A DNA stretch of 64,000 bases from NCBI RefSeq assembly GCF_000422785.1, contig NZ_KE383918.1, positions 341,748 to 405,747 on the forward strand. Reading direction: 5' to 3'. Below the pieces are notes generated by a model. The model saw only the letters and a list, made by a program, of their open reading frames with translations, was not told the origin of the DNA and did no database searches. Below, piece after piece: positions 34,972-43,408 of this stretch. The first letter of the stretch is position 1, and the number at the start of each line of letters is the position of its first letter. This stretch comes from Pseudovibrio exalbescens DSM 16456 (GTDB lineage Bacteria; Pseudomonadota; Alphaproteobacteria; Rhizobiales; Stappiaceae). Position numbers and translations under genes: made by a program.

Positions 34972-35874
34972 ATGAGGCTTCCAATTGTGCACCATCCGGC
35001 GTTCACCGCTGACATCCCGGCTCAGCACCGGTTTCCCATGCTCAAGTTTAAAGGCGTTGCGGAAATTTTGCTGGCAGATCGCATCGTGCTTGCAGGCGGT
35101 TTTGTAGAGCCCGAACCTGCAACACGCGAGCAACTCATTCGAGCGCACGATGTGACGTACGTGGATCAGGTGCTCAATGCGTCCGTGCCCGACAAGATCG
35201 CGCGGGAAGTTGGATTTCCCATGACCCATTCAGTTTGTTTCCGCGGCCAATGTGCCACGGGCGGGTCCATTGAAACCGGGCGGCTGGCACTTCGCCATGG
35301 CATAGCCTGCAATACTGCTGGAGGGTCGCATCATGCCCGCTCCAGTCACGGGGCCGGCTTTTGCGTGTTCAACGATGTGGCTGTGGCAGTGCGTGCCTTG
35401 CAGGCCGAAGGGGTGATCCGGCGCGCTCTGGTGATTGATCTGGATGTGCACCAAGGCGATGGTACGGCGGAGATCTTTCGTCACGATCCGTCTGTCTTCA
35501 CGCTGTCCCTGCACAGTGAGAAAAACTATCCGGTTCGCAAGGTTCCCTCCGATCTGGATGTGGCGCTACCCGATAGTTTGGAGGACAACCCCTATCTGGA
35601 GACGTTGGAGGACGCACTGACAGGTGTCTTGCGCCGGACAGAACCGGACATCGTGTTCTACAACGCCGGAGTGGATCCGCACCGGGATGATCGGCTGGGC
35701 AGACTGTGCCTGAGCGATGAAGGCCTGTTTGAACGCGACGCCATGGTTATGGCCGCTGTTCGAGGACGCGGGTTGCCGCTTGCCTGCGTATTAGGCGGCG
35801 GCTACTCCAAGGATATTGACGTTTTGGCCCGGCGTCACACGATCGTGCACCGTGTAGCCTCCGGTTTTATCTAG
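34972..35874 (+). CDS. Histone-deacetylase-like amidohydrolase
   Basis: A 300-aa cytoplasmic zinc hydrolase of the HDAC/AcuC/acetylpolyamine amidohydrolase superfamily. Catalytic blocks: paired His120-His121 in GGSHHA, GFCVFND (133-135), DLDVHQGDGT with zinc ligands Asp158 and His160, and NAGVDPHRDDRLG with the third zinc Asp. The transition-state Tyr is in GGGYSKD. The substrate could be acetylated proteins, polyamines or acetoin-like compounds; the window does not say. Divergent from the MATE gene. Confidence 0.88.
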   Translation: MRLPIVHHPAFTADIPAQHRFPMLKFKGVAEILLADRIVLAGGFVEPEPATREQLIRAHDVTYVDQVLNASVPDKIAREVGFPMTHSVCFRGQCATGGSIETGRLALRHGIACNTAGGSHHARSSHGAGFCVFNDVAVAVRALQAEGVIRRALVIDLDVHQGDGTAEIFRHDPSVFTLSLHSEKNYPVRKVPSDLDVALPDSLEDNPYLETLEDALTGVLRRTEPDIVFYNAGVDPHRDDRLGRLCLSDEGLFERDAMVMAAVRGRGLPLACVLGGGYSKDIDVLARRHTIVHRVASGFI

Positions 35875-36149
35875 GACTGGCCACGACCCGATTGCAACAA
35901 CCGAGAAATCAACCAGACCGGCACAACGACTGCGGCACCGATAAGGAAATAAGACCCGATCTGTTCAATCACATCAAATCCCATGTTCCAGAGCCGTTCC
36001 ACGAAGTCTTGCAGGCCGTACAACAGATCAAGCGGGTAGATGTCTAACGCAGACAAGATGACGCCGACCACGAGCGAGAGGAAGACAAGACGCAACGCGA
36101 CACGCCCCGGAGAGCCACCCAAAAAGCGCGTCAGACGATCACCCTGCAT
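35871..36149 (-). CDS. DUF6460-like small membrane protein
   Basis: A 92-aa inner-membrane protein with two helices (about 17-36 and 66-86), LVFLSLVVGVILSAL and SYFLIGAAVVVPVWLIS. I believe it belongs to DUF6460, common in Hyphomicrobiales and of unknown function. Its stop overlaps the end of the HDAC-like gene by 4 bases. Confidence 0.72.
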   Translation of the reverse strand: MQGDRLTRFLGGSPGRVALRLVFLSLVVGVILSALDIYPLDLLYGLQDFVERLWNMGFDVIEQIGSYFLIGAAVVVPVWLISRLLQSGRGQS

Positions 36150-36261
36150 GTATCAAACTCCTGATGGTTTGTAGGCCTTGCCGCTGATATAGGCAGTCCT
36201 AGCGAATTTGCACCACTTACACTAGCGTAAATTCGGGCAATGCGGTGTGACAGCCACAAAA

Positions 36262-36288
36262 AAAGGGGCGGAAATACACCGCCCCTTT
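36262..36288 (-). terminator. Terminator of the beta-oxidation genes
   Basis: AAAGGGGCGG (36262-36271) pairs with CCGCCCCTTT (36279-36288). On the minus strand the stem is followed by a T run, 23 bases after the fadJ stop. Confidence 0.9.
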
Positions 36289-36310
36289 CATGCATGTATC
36301 GATGCCTTGT

Positions 36311-38533
36311 TTATTCTGCAGCTTCCGCCATGGGGGCTGCATCCTGCGGGGCAAAGCGGTCATAGAACTTGTCATCGTTCTTGGCCATGTCACGCAGGAG
36401 CCGTGTTGGCTTGAACCGGTCTCCCCACTTCTTGTTGAACTTTTTGCAAAGTTCGAGGAAAGCTGGTGTGCCCATGCCGTCAATGTAGGAAAGGGTGCCA
36501 CCGGTGTAGGGGGCAAAGCCGAAGCCAAGGATGGAGCCCACATCTGCTTCCCGTACGTCGGTCAGGCATTTTTCCTCGAAGACGCGCATTGTCTCCAGAG
36601 CCTGCATGGCAAGCAGACGCTGCTTCAGCTCCTCAATGTCGAATTCTTCCGCCGGCTTGGACGGGCCTGTTACATCCTCAATGCCTTTCCAGAGGGATTT
36701 GTTCCGCCCCTCATAGTCGTAGAATCCTTTCGCGTTCTTGCGACCAAAGCGTTCCCGCTTGACGACCATTTCCTCAAGGATGTCATCCAGCTTGGACACA
36801 ACGTACTTATCGCCCATGTCCTTTCGGGTTGCGCTGGTGATGCGATGGGCAAGATCAAGCGCCACTTCATCGGCCAACGCCAGCGGGCCAACAGGCATGC
36901 CCGCCATGCGGCCCGCGTTTTCGATCATTGCTGCTGGCACACCATCACCCAGCATCATGATACCCTCGCGGATATAAGTCATCACCACCCGCGAGGTGTA
37001 GAACCCGCGGCTGTCATTGACGACGATCGGGGTCTTCTTGATGGCACGAATGTAGTCCAGGGCCATGGCCAGCGCTTTATCGCCGGTTTTCTTGCCCATG
37101 ATCACTTCCACCAGCATCATCTTGTCTACAGGAGAGAAGAAGTGGATGCCGATGAAGTTCTTTGGGCGAGAAGAAGCTTGCGCCAGAGAGGTGATTGGCA
37201 ATGTTGAAGTGTTGGAAGCATAGATGGCGCGAGACTTCATGGCCGCTTCAGCCTTCTCAGTCACTTCGCGCTTTACTTCTCGGTCTTCGAAGACCGCTTC
37301 AATAACCAGATCACAGTCCGCCAGTCCGTCGTAGTCGGTCGTGGCTTCAATCAGCCCAAGAAGCTTCTCCTTGTCGGCCTCGGTCGCCTTGCCGCGCTTT
37401 ACGGCCTTGCTCATGAGATCGTCGGAATGAGCCTTGCCCTTGTCGGCCGCCGCTTGTTCGCGATCGATCAAGACCACCTTGATACCGGCCTTGGCGGTCA
37501 CGTAGGCGATGCCCGCACCCATGAAGCCAGCTCCAAGAACGCCAATCTTCTTGATCTTGTTTTCTTTCTGGTCAGCCGGACGCCGCGCTCCCTTGTTCAA
37601 CTCCTGCATGGAGACGAACAGAGACCGGATCATTGCGGCCGCTTCCTTGGACTGCAAAACATTGGCAAAGTAGCGGCTTTCGATCTGAAGGCCCAAATCC
37701 ATGGGAACCATCAAGCCTTCCACTACAGAGTGCATCAAGCCGCGTGGCCCCGGATAGTTGTCAAAGGTTTCCTTGCGATAGATGGCATTGGCTGCCGGCC
37801 AAAACTGCATGCCTCCCGGCGAGTAGATCCGCCCGCTTGGCAGCTTGAAGCCTTTTTTGTCCCATGGCTGAACTGGGTCAACGCCGTCAGCGAGTGCCTT
37901 TTTAGCAGCCTCAACCAGCTTCTTTGCAGGTGCAACTTCGTCGATGAGCTTCAGGCTTTTTGCCTTTTTCGCATCAAGCGTCCGGCCCTGAAGCAGGAAC
38001 TGCATGCCGCCCTGCAGGTCTGAAACCATGCGCATGACACGCTGTGTGCCACCTGCACCCGGGAAAAGCCCCACTTTCACTTCCGGAAGGCCCATCTTGA
38101 AGGCATCGGAATCCACGGCAATGCGCTTGTGGCAGGCCAACGCCAGTTCTGTTGCACCGCCCATGCACACGCCGTTGATGGCGGCAACCCATGGCTTGCC
38201 GCAGGTTTCCAACTTGCGGAAGACAAGCGAAAGGTGACGAGACTTATCAAAGAGAAGCTGAGCAGCCTTCTCCTCGTCGTCTTCCTTGAGCTTCTTGTAT
38301 TCGCCCAGCATGCCTTCCAGCATGGTCAAGTCGGCGCCCGCAGAAAAACCGGCCTTGCCAGAAGTAACGACTACGCCCTTAATGGCATCGTCGCCTGCTA
38401 CAGCGTCAACGATCTGGTCCAGCTCTTCAATCACGGACTGATCGAAAACGTTCATGGACTTTCCGGGAGAATCCCAGGTCAGAAGGGCAAAACCGTTCTC
38501 ATCGGTTTCAAGGGTAAAGTTCTTGTAGGTCAT
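36311..38533 (-). CDS. fadJ: Fatty-acid oxidation multifunctional enzyme (enoyl-CoA hydratase / 3-hydroxyacyl-CoA dehydrogenase)
   Basis: A 740-aa alpha subunit of the beta-oxidation complex. The N-terminal crotonase domain (about 1-190) has the oxyanion segments SGKAGFSAGADL and NGVCMGGATELALACH. The central dehydrogenase has the NAD site IGVLGAGFMGAGIAY (about 332-346) and IHFFSPVDKMMLVEVI. A C-terminal 3HCDH domain ends the protein. It hydrates enoyl-CoA and oxidises 3-hydroxyacyl-CoA in the cytoplasm. Twelve bases after the thiolase gene, so one operon. Confidence 0.94.
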   Translation of the reverse strand: MTYKNFTLETDENGFALLTWDSPGKSMNVFDQSVIEELDQIVDAVAGDDAIKGVVVTSGKAGFSAGADLTMLEGMLGEYKKLKEDDEEKAAQLLFDKSRHLSLVFRKLETCGKPWVAAINGVCMGGATELALACHKRIAVDSDAFKMGLPEVKVGLFPGAGGTQRVMRMVSDLQGGMQFLLQGRTLDAKKAKSLKLIDEVAPAKKLVEAAKKALADGVDPVQPWDKKGFKLPSGRIYSPGGMQFWPAANAIYRKETFDNYPGPRGLMHSVVEGLMVPMDLGLQIESRYFANVLQSKEAAAMIRSLFVSMQELNKGARRPADQKENKIKKIGVLGAGFMGAGIAYVTAKAGIKVVLIDREQAAADKGKAHSDDLMSKAVKRGKATEADKEKLLGLIEATTDYDGLADCDLVIEAVFEDREVKREVTEKAEAAMKSRAIYASNTSTLPITSLAQASSRPKNFIGIHFFSPVDKMMLVEVIMGKKTGDKALAMALDYIRAIKKTPIVVNDSRGFYTSRVVMTYIREGIMMLGDGVPAAMIENAGRMAGMPVGPLALADEVALDLAHRITSATRKDMGDKYVVSKLDDILEEMVVKRERFGRKNAKGFYDYEGRNKSLWKGIEDVTGPSKPAEEFDIEELKQRLLAMQALETMRVFEEKCLTDVREADVGSILGFGFAPYTGGTLSYIDGMGTPAFLELCKKFNKKWGDRFKPTRLLRDMAKNDDKFYDRFAPQDAAPMAEAAE

Positions 38534-38545
38534 CGGTTCCCCCCT

Positions 38546-39754
38546 TTAAACGCGTTCAATGATTGTTGCAGTGCCCATGCCGGCACCAATGCACAGGGTT
38601 ACCAGCGCGGTGTTGAGATCGCGGCGCTCCAGTTCGTCGAGCACGGTTCCCAAAATCATGGCGCCGGTTGCACCCAGCGGGTGACCCATGGCGATAGCAC
38701 CGCCATTTACGTTCACCACTTCGGGGTCCAGATCAAACGCCTGCATGTAACGCAGGACAACGGACGAGAACGCCTCATTGATTTCGATGAGATCGATATC
38801 CGACCATTCCATCTTTGCGTTCTTCAGCAACTTGTTGGTCACATCAACCGGGCCTGTGAGCATCAAGGCCGGTTCCGAACCGATGTTGGCAAAGGCCTTG
38901 ATCCGCGCACGCGGCGTCATGCCCGCAGAACGGCCCGCCCGGCGTGATCCGATCAAGATGGCGGCTGCCCCATCCACAATGCCGGAGGAATTACCCGCAT
39001 GGTGAATGTGTGTAACGGCTTCGATTTCCGGATGGGCCTGAATGCCGACGGCATCGAACCCGCCCATGTTCCCCATCATTTCGAAAGAGGGGTTCAGGCT
39101 CGCCAATGACTGCATGTCTGTTTCGGGGCGCATGTGCTCGTCCCGATCCAGAATGGTCAGACCGTTGATATCCTTCACAGGGATGACCGACTTGGAAAAA
39201 CGCCCTTCCTTCCAGGCGGTTTCGGCGCGCTTTTGCGACTGGATTGCATAGCTGTCCGCGTCATCACGAGAGAAGCCATACTTTGTTGCAATAAGATCAG
39301 CGGACACGCCCTGTGGCATGAAGTAGGAGGGGATTGCCACCTGAGGGTCGACTGGCCAAGCGCCACCAGAAGCCCCAATGCCGATGCGGCTCATGCTTTC
39401 AACACCACCAGCAACAACCATCTGGTGTTGACCAGCCATGACTTGCGCCGATGCGGTGTTCACTGCATCCAGACCCGAGGCACAGAAACGGTTGATCTGC
39501 ATTCCAGGAACGGAGCGGTCATAGCCGGCCGTGAAGGTCGCGGCGCGCGCAATATCGCCGCCGGCTTCCCCAACCGGGTCTACGCAGCCCAGAATCACAT
39601 CGTCTACGAGTTTTGTATCCAGGTCATTGCGATCCCGGAGCGCTTCCAAAGCACTGGCTGCAAGGCGAACCGGTGCAACTTCGTGTAGCGCTCCGTCCTT
39701 CTTGCCGCGCCCTCGTGGGGTCCTCACGTGATCGTAAATAAAGGCGTCAGCCAT
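38546..39754 (-). CDS. fadA: Acetyl-CoA acyltransferase (beta-ketothiolase)
   Basis: A 402-aa thiolase and beta partner of the enzyme encoded just downstream. Catalytic residues are visible: Cys in [10 protein letters not shown], His in [18 protein letters not shown] and the second Cys in [15 protein letters not shown]. It cleaves 3-ketoacyl-CoA to acetyl-CoA and shortened acyl-CoA. The symbol fadI is equally possible because the partner resembles FadJ. ATG 39754 has a GGAGGAGACC site. Confidence 0.92.
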   Translation of the reverse strand: MADAFIYDHVRTPRGRGKKDGALHEVAPVRLAASALEALRDRNDLDTKLVDDVILGCVDPVGEAGGDIARAATFTAGYDRSVPGMQINRFCASGLDAVNTASAQVMAGQHQMVVAGGVESMSRIGIGASGGAWPVDPQVAIPSYFMPQGVSADLIATKYGFSRDDADSYAIQSQKRAETAWKEGRFSKSVIPVKDINGLTILDRDEHMRPETDMQSLASLNPSFEMMGNMGGFDAVGIQAHPEIEAVTHIHHAGNSSGIVDGAAAILIGSRRAGRSAGMTPRARIKAFANIGSEPALMLTGPVDVTNKLLKNAKMEWSDIDLIEINEAFSSVVLRYMQAFDLDPEVVNVNGGAIAMGHPLGATGAMILGTVLDELERRDLNTALVTLCIGAGMGTATIIERV

Positions 39755-40137
39755 GGTCTCCTCCGCAGCTAAATTGTGTCAGGCTGTTTCCGGCAGAACG
39801 GGTAGGTCACCTGCCAGAGGCAGGCATCTCCGGTCTGTCGTTCCCATGATATGAAACGGCCTGTGATTGATGTTCGAAAAGAATAGGTGAGGGCGAGGGC
39901 TGCAGCAGCACTCGACCAACTTCTTTCCTGATCGGTCCCGACACGTCATCTTGTCATGGCCTCCGGCAACGTTTCGTCCCAGTACGCTCTTGGAGCATGG
40001 TGACACGCCGGCAAGGCGGGCCTGAACTGGGAAAACGCCAAGGGTTGAGGTCATTCAAGCATCTCCGAAACTGAACAGCGTGAAATAGTTAACAGGCGAG
40101 CGAGCACTTACCTCACTCGCCTGAATAATGCGTGGTT
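39755..40137. other. Gap between thiolase and acyl-CoA dehydrogenase genes
   Basis: No gene that I can support in 383 bases. A hairpin near the right end, CAGGCGAG (40093-40100) with CTCGCCTG (40116-40123), may end the acyl-CoA dehydrogenase transcript. If so, the thiolase-fadJ pair has its own promoter in this gap. Confidence 0.55.
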
Positions 40138-41934
40138 TTAAAATGCCTCTTCCGGGAGGCTCATCATGGTCTGGGCTCCAGTGGACAAGCGTGCCAACTG
40201 CGCTCCGGTCTCTGGCATCAGGCGTTCCATGTAGAACGTGCCAAGAGTAAGCTTGTTTTTAAGCATCTCTTCCTTGTCGCCAGCACCTTCTTCAAGTTTG
40301 GCCTGCGCGACGACGGCGATCTTCGCCCACATGTATCCCATGCCGACAAGACCCATGAGATGCATGTAGTCTGTGGAGGCTGCACCTGCATTGTCCGGGT
40401 TGGCCATGCCATTTTGCATCAACCACATGGTTGCGGCCTGAAGGTCATCAAGGCCCTTTTTCAGCGGTTTGGTGAAGCCTTGCAGGTCTTCGTTGTCACC
40501 GTGCTCCTTCAAAAAGCCCCCGACTTCCTTGAAGAAGGCCTGAATGGCGCGCCCACCATTGGCAGGCAGTTTGCGCCCTACAAGATCGAGCGCTTGAATG
40601 CCGTTGGCGCCTTCGTAAATCATGGCAATGCGGGCATCGCGAACAAACTGCTCCATTCCCCACTCGGAAATGTAGCCATGGCCGCCAAACATCTGCTGGG
40701 CCATGACGGAGTAGTCGAAGCCCTTGTCCGTCAAAACACCCTTGAGTACGGGTGTCATCAAGCCCATGAAGTCATCCGCTGCTTGGCGTTCTGCTTCATC
40801 TTCCGAAACGTGCGAAATGTCGCCCTTGATGGCGGTATGAATGTATAGAGCACGTGCAGCTTCATTGAACGAACGGATTGTCATCAGGACACGGCGTACA
40901 TCCGGGTGAACGATGATCGGGTCTGCCGGCTTGTCCGGTGCTTTGGGCCCGGTGAGGGAACGGCCCTGAATGCGGTCCTTGGCATAAGCTACAGCATTCT
41001 GATAGGCCACTTCAGACTGGGATACACCCTGAATGGCAACTCCAAGACGCGCTTCGTTCATCATGACGAACATCGCGCGCAGGCCCTTGTTTTCCTCACC
41101 TATCAGCCAGCCTGTCGCCTCATCATAGTTCATCACGCAGGTCGCGTTGCCGTGAATGCCCATTTTCTCTTCAATGGACCCGCAGCTGACACCATTGTCT
41201 TCAGCCGGGTTGCCATCTGCATCCAACCGCTTTTTCGGCACCAGAAACAGCGAGATGCCCTTTGTACCGGCAGGAGCCCCTTCAATGCGGGCGAGAACCA
41301 GATGTACGATGTTGTCGGACAGGTCATGTTCACCAGCGGAAATGAAAATCTTGGTGCCACTGATCTTGTAGCTGCCATCACCCTGAGGAACAGCCTTGGT
41401 GCGCAACAAACCAAGATCCGTGCCGCAATGTGGCTCGGTCAGGTTCATGGTGCCGGTCCACTCGCCGGTGGTCATCTTGGGTAGGTACGTGTCCTTGAAC
41501 TCGTCGGAGGCATGTTCCAGCAGCGCTGCGATAGCCCCTTGGGTCAGGCCGGGATACATGGCAAACGCCATGTTTGCCGAACACATGAACTCATTAAGCA
41601 CTACAGCAAGGCTGGCGGGCAGGTTCTGGCCACCATATTGTTCTGGAATGGCAAGTGACCCCCATCCCGCTTCGCAGAAGGCATCGTATGCTTCCTTGAA
41701 CCCTTTTGGCGTCGTAACGCGGCCATCGTCGTGGCGCGTGCAGCCTTCGTGATCCCCAATCTGGTTGAGAGGCTGCAGCTGTTCTTCGCAGAACTTGGCG
41801 CCCTCTTTCAAGATGGCTTCCACGACATCCGGCGTTGCCTCCGAAAAACGAGGCAAGTGACTATGATCATGAAAACCCAATACATCATTCAGCAGAAAAA
41901 GGGTGTCTTCAACAGGAGCGTTATAGCTTGGCAT
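40138..41934 (-). CDS. Acyl-CoA dehydrogenase, long form with C-terminal extension
   Basis: A 598-aa flavoenzyme, about 200 residues longer than a basic acyl-CoA dehydrogenase, of the group that includes DmdC and proteobacterial long-chain enzymes. Core signatures are MNLTEPHCGTDLG (substrate/FAD loop), QMFGGHGYISEWGMEQFVRDARI and the catalytic Glu in MIYEGANGIQALDLV. It performs the first oxidation of beta-oxidation. Transcribed toward the thiolase and fadJ genes. Confidence 0.92.
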   Translation of the reverse strand: MPSYNAPVEDTLFLLNDVLGFHDHSHLPRFSEATPDVVEAILKEGAKFCEEQLQPLNQIGDHEGCTRHDDGRVTTPKGFKEAYDAFCEAGWGSLAIPEQYGGQNLPASLAVVLNEFMCSANMAFAMYPGLTQGAIAALLEHASDEFKDTYLPKMTTGEWTGTMNLTEPHCGTDLGLLRTKAVPQGDGSYKISGTKIFISAGEHDLSDNIVHLVLARIEGAPAGTKGISLFLVPKKRLDADGNPAEDNGVSCGSIEEKMGIHGNATCVMNYDEATGWLIGEENKGLRAMFVMMNEARLGVAIQGVSQSEVAYQNAVAYAKDRIQGRSLTGPKAPDKPADPIIVHPDVRRVLMTIRSFNEAARALYIHTAIKGDISHVSEDEAERQAADDFMGLMTPVLKGVLTDKGFDYSVMAQQMFGGHGYISEWGMEQFVRDARIAMIYEGANGIQALDLVGRKLPANGGRAIQAFFKEVGGFLKEHGDNEDLQGFTKPLKKGLDDLQAATMWLMQNGMANPDNAGAASTDYMHLMGLVGMGYMWAKIAVVAQAKLEEGAGDKEEMLKNKLTLGTFYMERLMPETGAQLARLSTGAQTMMSLPEEAF

Positions 41935-41968
41935 ACCTCTTCCTTCCCAGCGGACCCTAATGGTATTC

Positions 41969-41988
41969 CGTTGACGTTATGGTCAACG
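41969..41988. promoter_or_regulatory. Palindrome upstream of the acyl-CoA dehydrogenase gene
   Basis: CGTTGAC-N6-GTCAACG, with an overlapping GACGTT-N6-AACGTC dyad (41973-41990), lies about 35-55 bases before the start of the acyl-CoA dehydrogenase gene. Its symmetry and placement suit an operator for a MerR-type (LiuR-like) or TetR-type regulator. The MerR gene at 42499 is the obvious candidate, but I see no second copy in front of that gene. Confidence 0.45.
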
Positions 41989-42138
41989 TCCTCTGACTAC
42001 AGATATACGTCTCAACCCTGTACGCGACAACCCGAACTTCAGGCCCAGTTTCGGCTGAAATCCGCTGTTTTTCGAAAACTTCCCCTAAAGTCTGATTTTA
42101 TGCGTAGCAAGTGATGTATCAGTGCGGGAGGTGGTGGG

Positions 42139-42324
42139 GTGAATAAATCTGCTGGTTGTGATAGCGGCGCTATGGAGAGCGTTAGCCTCAAGCCTGCTCG
42201 GTACGGACTTCGTTGTGATCGTGAGTTCTATGGCCAGACAGTGAGGCTTGAGAGAAAGCTGCTGGTTCTTTTGCCGGGGGAGATCGCGAGGCACTGCGAA
42301 ACAGCCGTATCAGGCGGGGTTTGA
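42139..42324 (+). CDS. Possible small protein
   Basis: A 61-codon open frame with GTG start and GGGAGG 7 bases before it. It matches no family I know, has no membrane helix, and is isolated between two minus-strand genes. It could be chance. Confidence 0.22.
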   Translation: MNKSAGCDSGAMESVSLKPARYGLRCDREFYGQTVRLERKLLVLLPGEIARHCETAVSGGV

Positions 42325-42361
42325 AGAATGCTCTCGCCGTCATGGCAGGGTATAAAACGAA

Positions 42362-42397
42362 ACTGGCCGGGCATCACCCCCATGATGCCCGGCCAGT
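42362..42397 (-). terminator. 15-bp perfect hairpin, probable terminator of the MerR gene
   Basis: The arms 42362-42376 and 42383-42397 are perfect 15-base complements (core GGCCGGGCATCA) with a 6-base loop. On the minus strand the stem is followed by TTTCGTTTTATA. It lies 102 bases after the MerR stop. Confidence 0.7.
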
Positions 42398-42498
42398 CGT
42401 GGTAATCGCGATCCGCGTCACGGTGGCTCCCCCGAAGAACCTCCGCACATGACTGGCGCTGCCCCGAAATAGCGCCGGCGCGATCACTCTACGGCGTG

Positions 42499-42954
42499 TT
42501 AAGCCGCCTCAGTTTGCTTCTGCTTGAGAAGGCCTGAGACGATTTCCACCGTCCTCTGCAGCTCATCCTGTGCCTGATCAATGGCTTGGCGCTGTTCGTC
42601 GAGCACCTTGATCTGTTCCTGGAAACGCTCGAGTGCTGTGCGCAGTTGGGTCTCTTGTCCGTCACGCAGATCATACAGATCCAGCAAATCGCGGATTTCG
42701 GTCAGCGAAAAGCCCACGCGCTTGCCCATCAGCACCAGCTTCAGCCGAGCCCGATCCCGGCGATTGTAAATTCGGTTCATGCCCTCACGGCGCGGGGTGA
42801 TCAAGCCCTTGTCTTCATAGAAACGAAGCGTGCGAAGTGTAATGTCGAATTCTTTTGCGAGTTCGCCGATAGTAAACTGTGTTTTCTTGGGGTCTTCCGT
42901 GTCGCTGCTTACAGCTTGCACAAACGTATCGTTAATCTGTAGCGCTTCGCTCAT
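42499..42954 (-). CDS. MerR-family transcriptional regulator
   Basis: A 151-aa regulator (from ATG 42954; GTG 42963 is an alternative). The winged HTH is FTIGELAKEFDITLRTLRFYEDKGL followed by RIYNRRDRARLKLVLMGKRVGFSL, typical of the LiuR/AtuR-like MerR group without metal-binding Cys. A long C-terminal dimer helix follows. Position beside the beta-oxidation genes suggests it controls them in response to acyl-CoA, as LiuR does for branched-chain catabolism in other proteobacteria. Confidence 0.87.
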   Translation of the reverse strand: MSEALQINDTFVQAVSSDTEDPKKTQFTIGELAKEFDITLRTLRFYEDKGLITPRREGMNRIYNRRDRARLKLVLMGKRVGFSLTEIRDLLDLYDLRDGQETQLRTALERFQEQIKVLDEQRQAIDQAQDELQRTVEIVSGLLKQKQTEAA

Positions 42955-43408
42955 TCCATACACCCGTTTCTAAAAAGCCGAGCCCTTAAAGCCCCTGAAC
43001 CCAACGTTCGGCCTGTGCTTTATCCCGTGACTGTGAGGCGGGAGAGCGGATGACCGTGCGTCAGCTGGGCTTTTGCATAGTCTGTCCCTAGCGTAATCTG
43101 CCAGTATTTTGCGGTGACTTAACCGTTAAATCAGGGGGTAAAAGTGTACTTCATGCACAATGCAACCTCTGTAAACCCACAACTTGTGAGTACATAAAAT
43201 TATCTCAGCGAAAATGGCCTCAATGTGGCTGCCATCTCACTGAAGTCACAGACATTAACGCCCTATTTACCCTAAACAGTAAAAGTTTGGCACTGAAGTC
43301 ATGAAAGACCGGTTTCATGAAGACAGTGATTCGTGCCGAATTTTCGATTCTCGATACGTTGCGGGCTTGTCGTTGAAGCTGGACCTTAAATTACGAGGCA
43401 GGGAACAC
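42955..43408. promoter_or_regulatory. Regulatory region of the PodJ-like gene
   Basis: No gene in this 454-base gap. It holds TTAA-N7-TTTA at 43255-43269, one base off the CtrA consensus TTAA-N7-TTAA, and two GANTC sites (43328-43332 and 43346-43350) between it and the start codon. In Caulobacter podJ is under cell-cycle control, so these motifs fit, but they are common enough that chance is possible. Confidence 0.45.

Noticed and set aside
36290-37207. 305-codon plus-strand frame opposite fadJ
   Set aside because: Antisense shadow of fadJ.
43118-43135. TTAACCGTTAA as a CtrA site
   Set aside because: The two TTAA halves are separated by 3 bases rather than 7.
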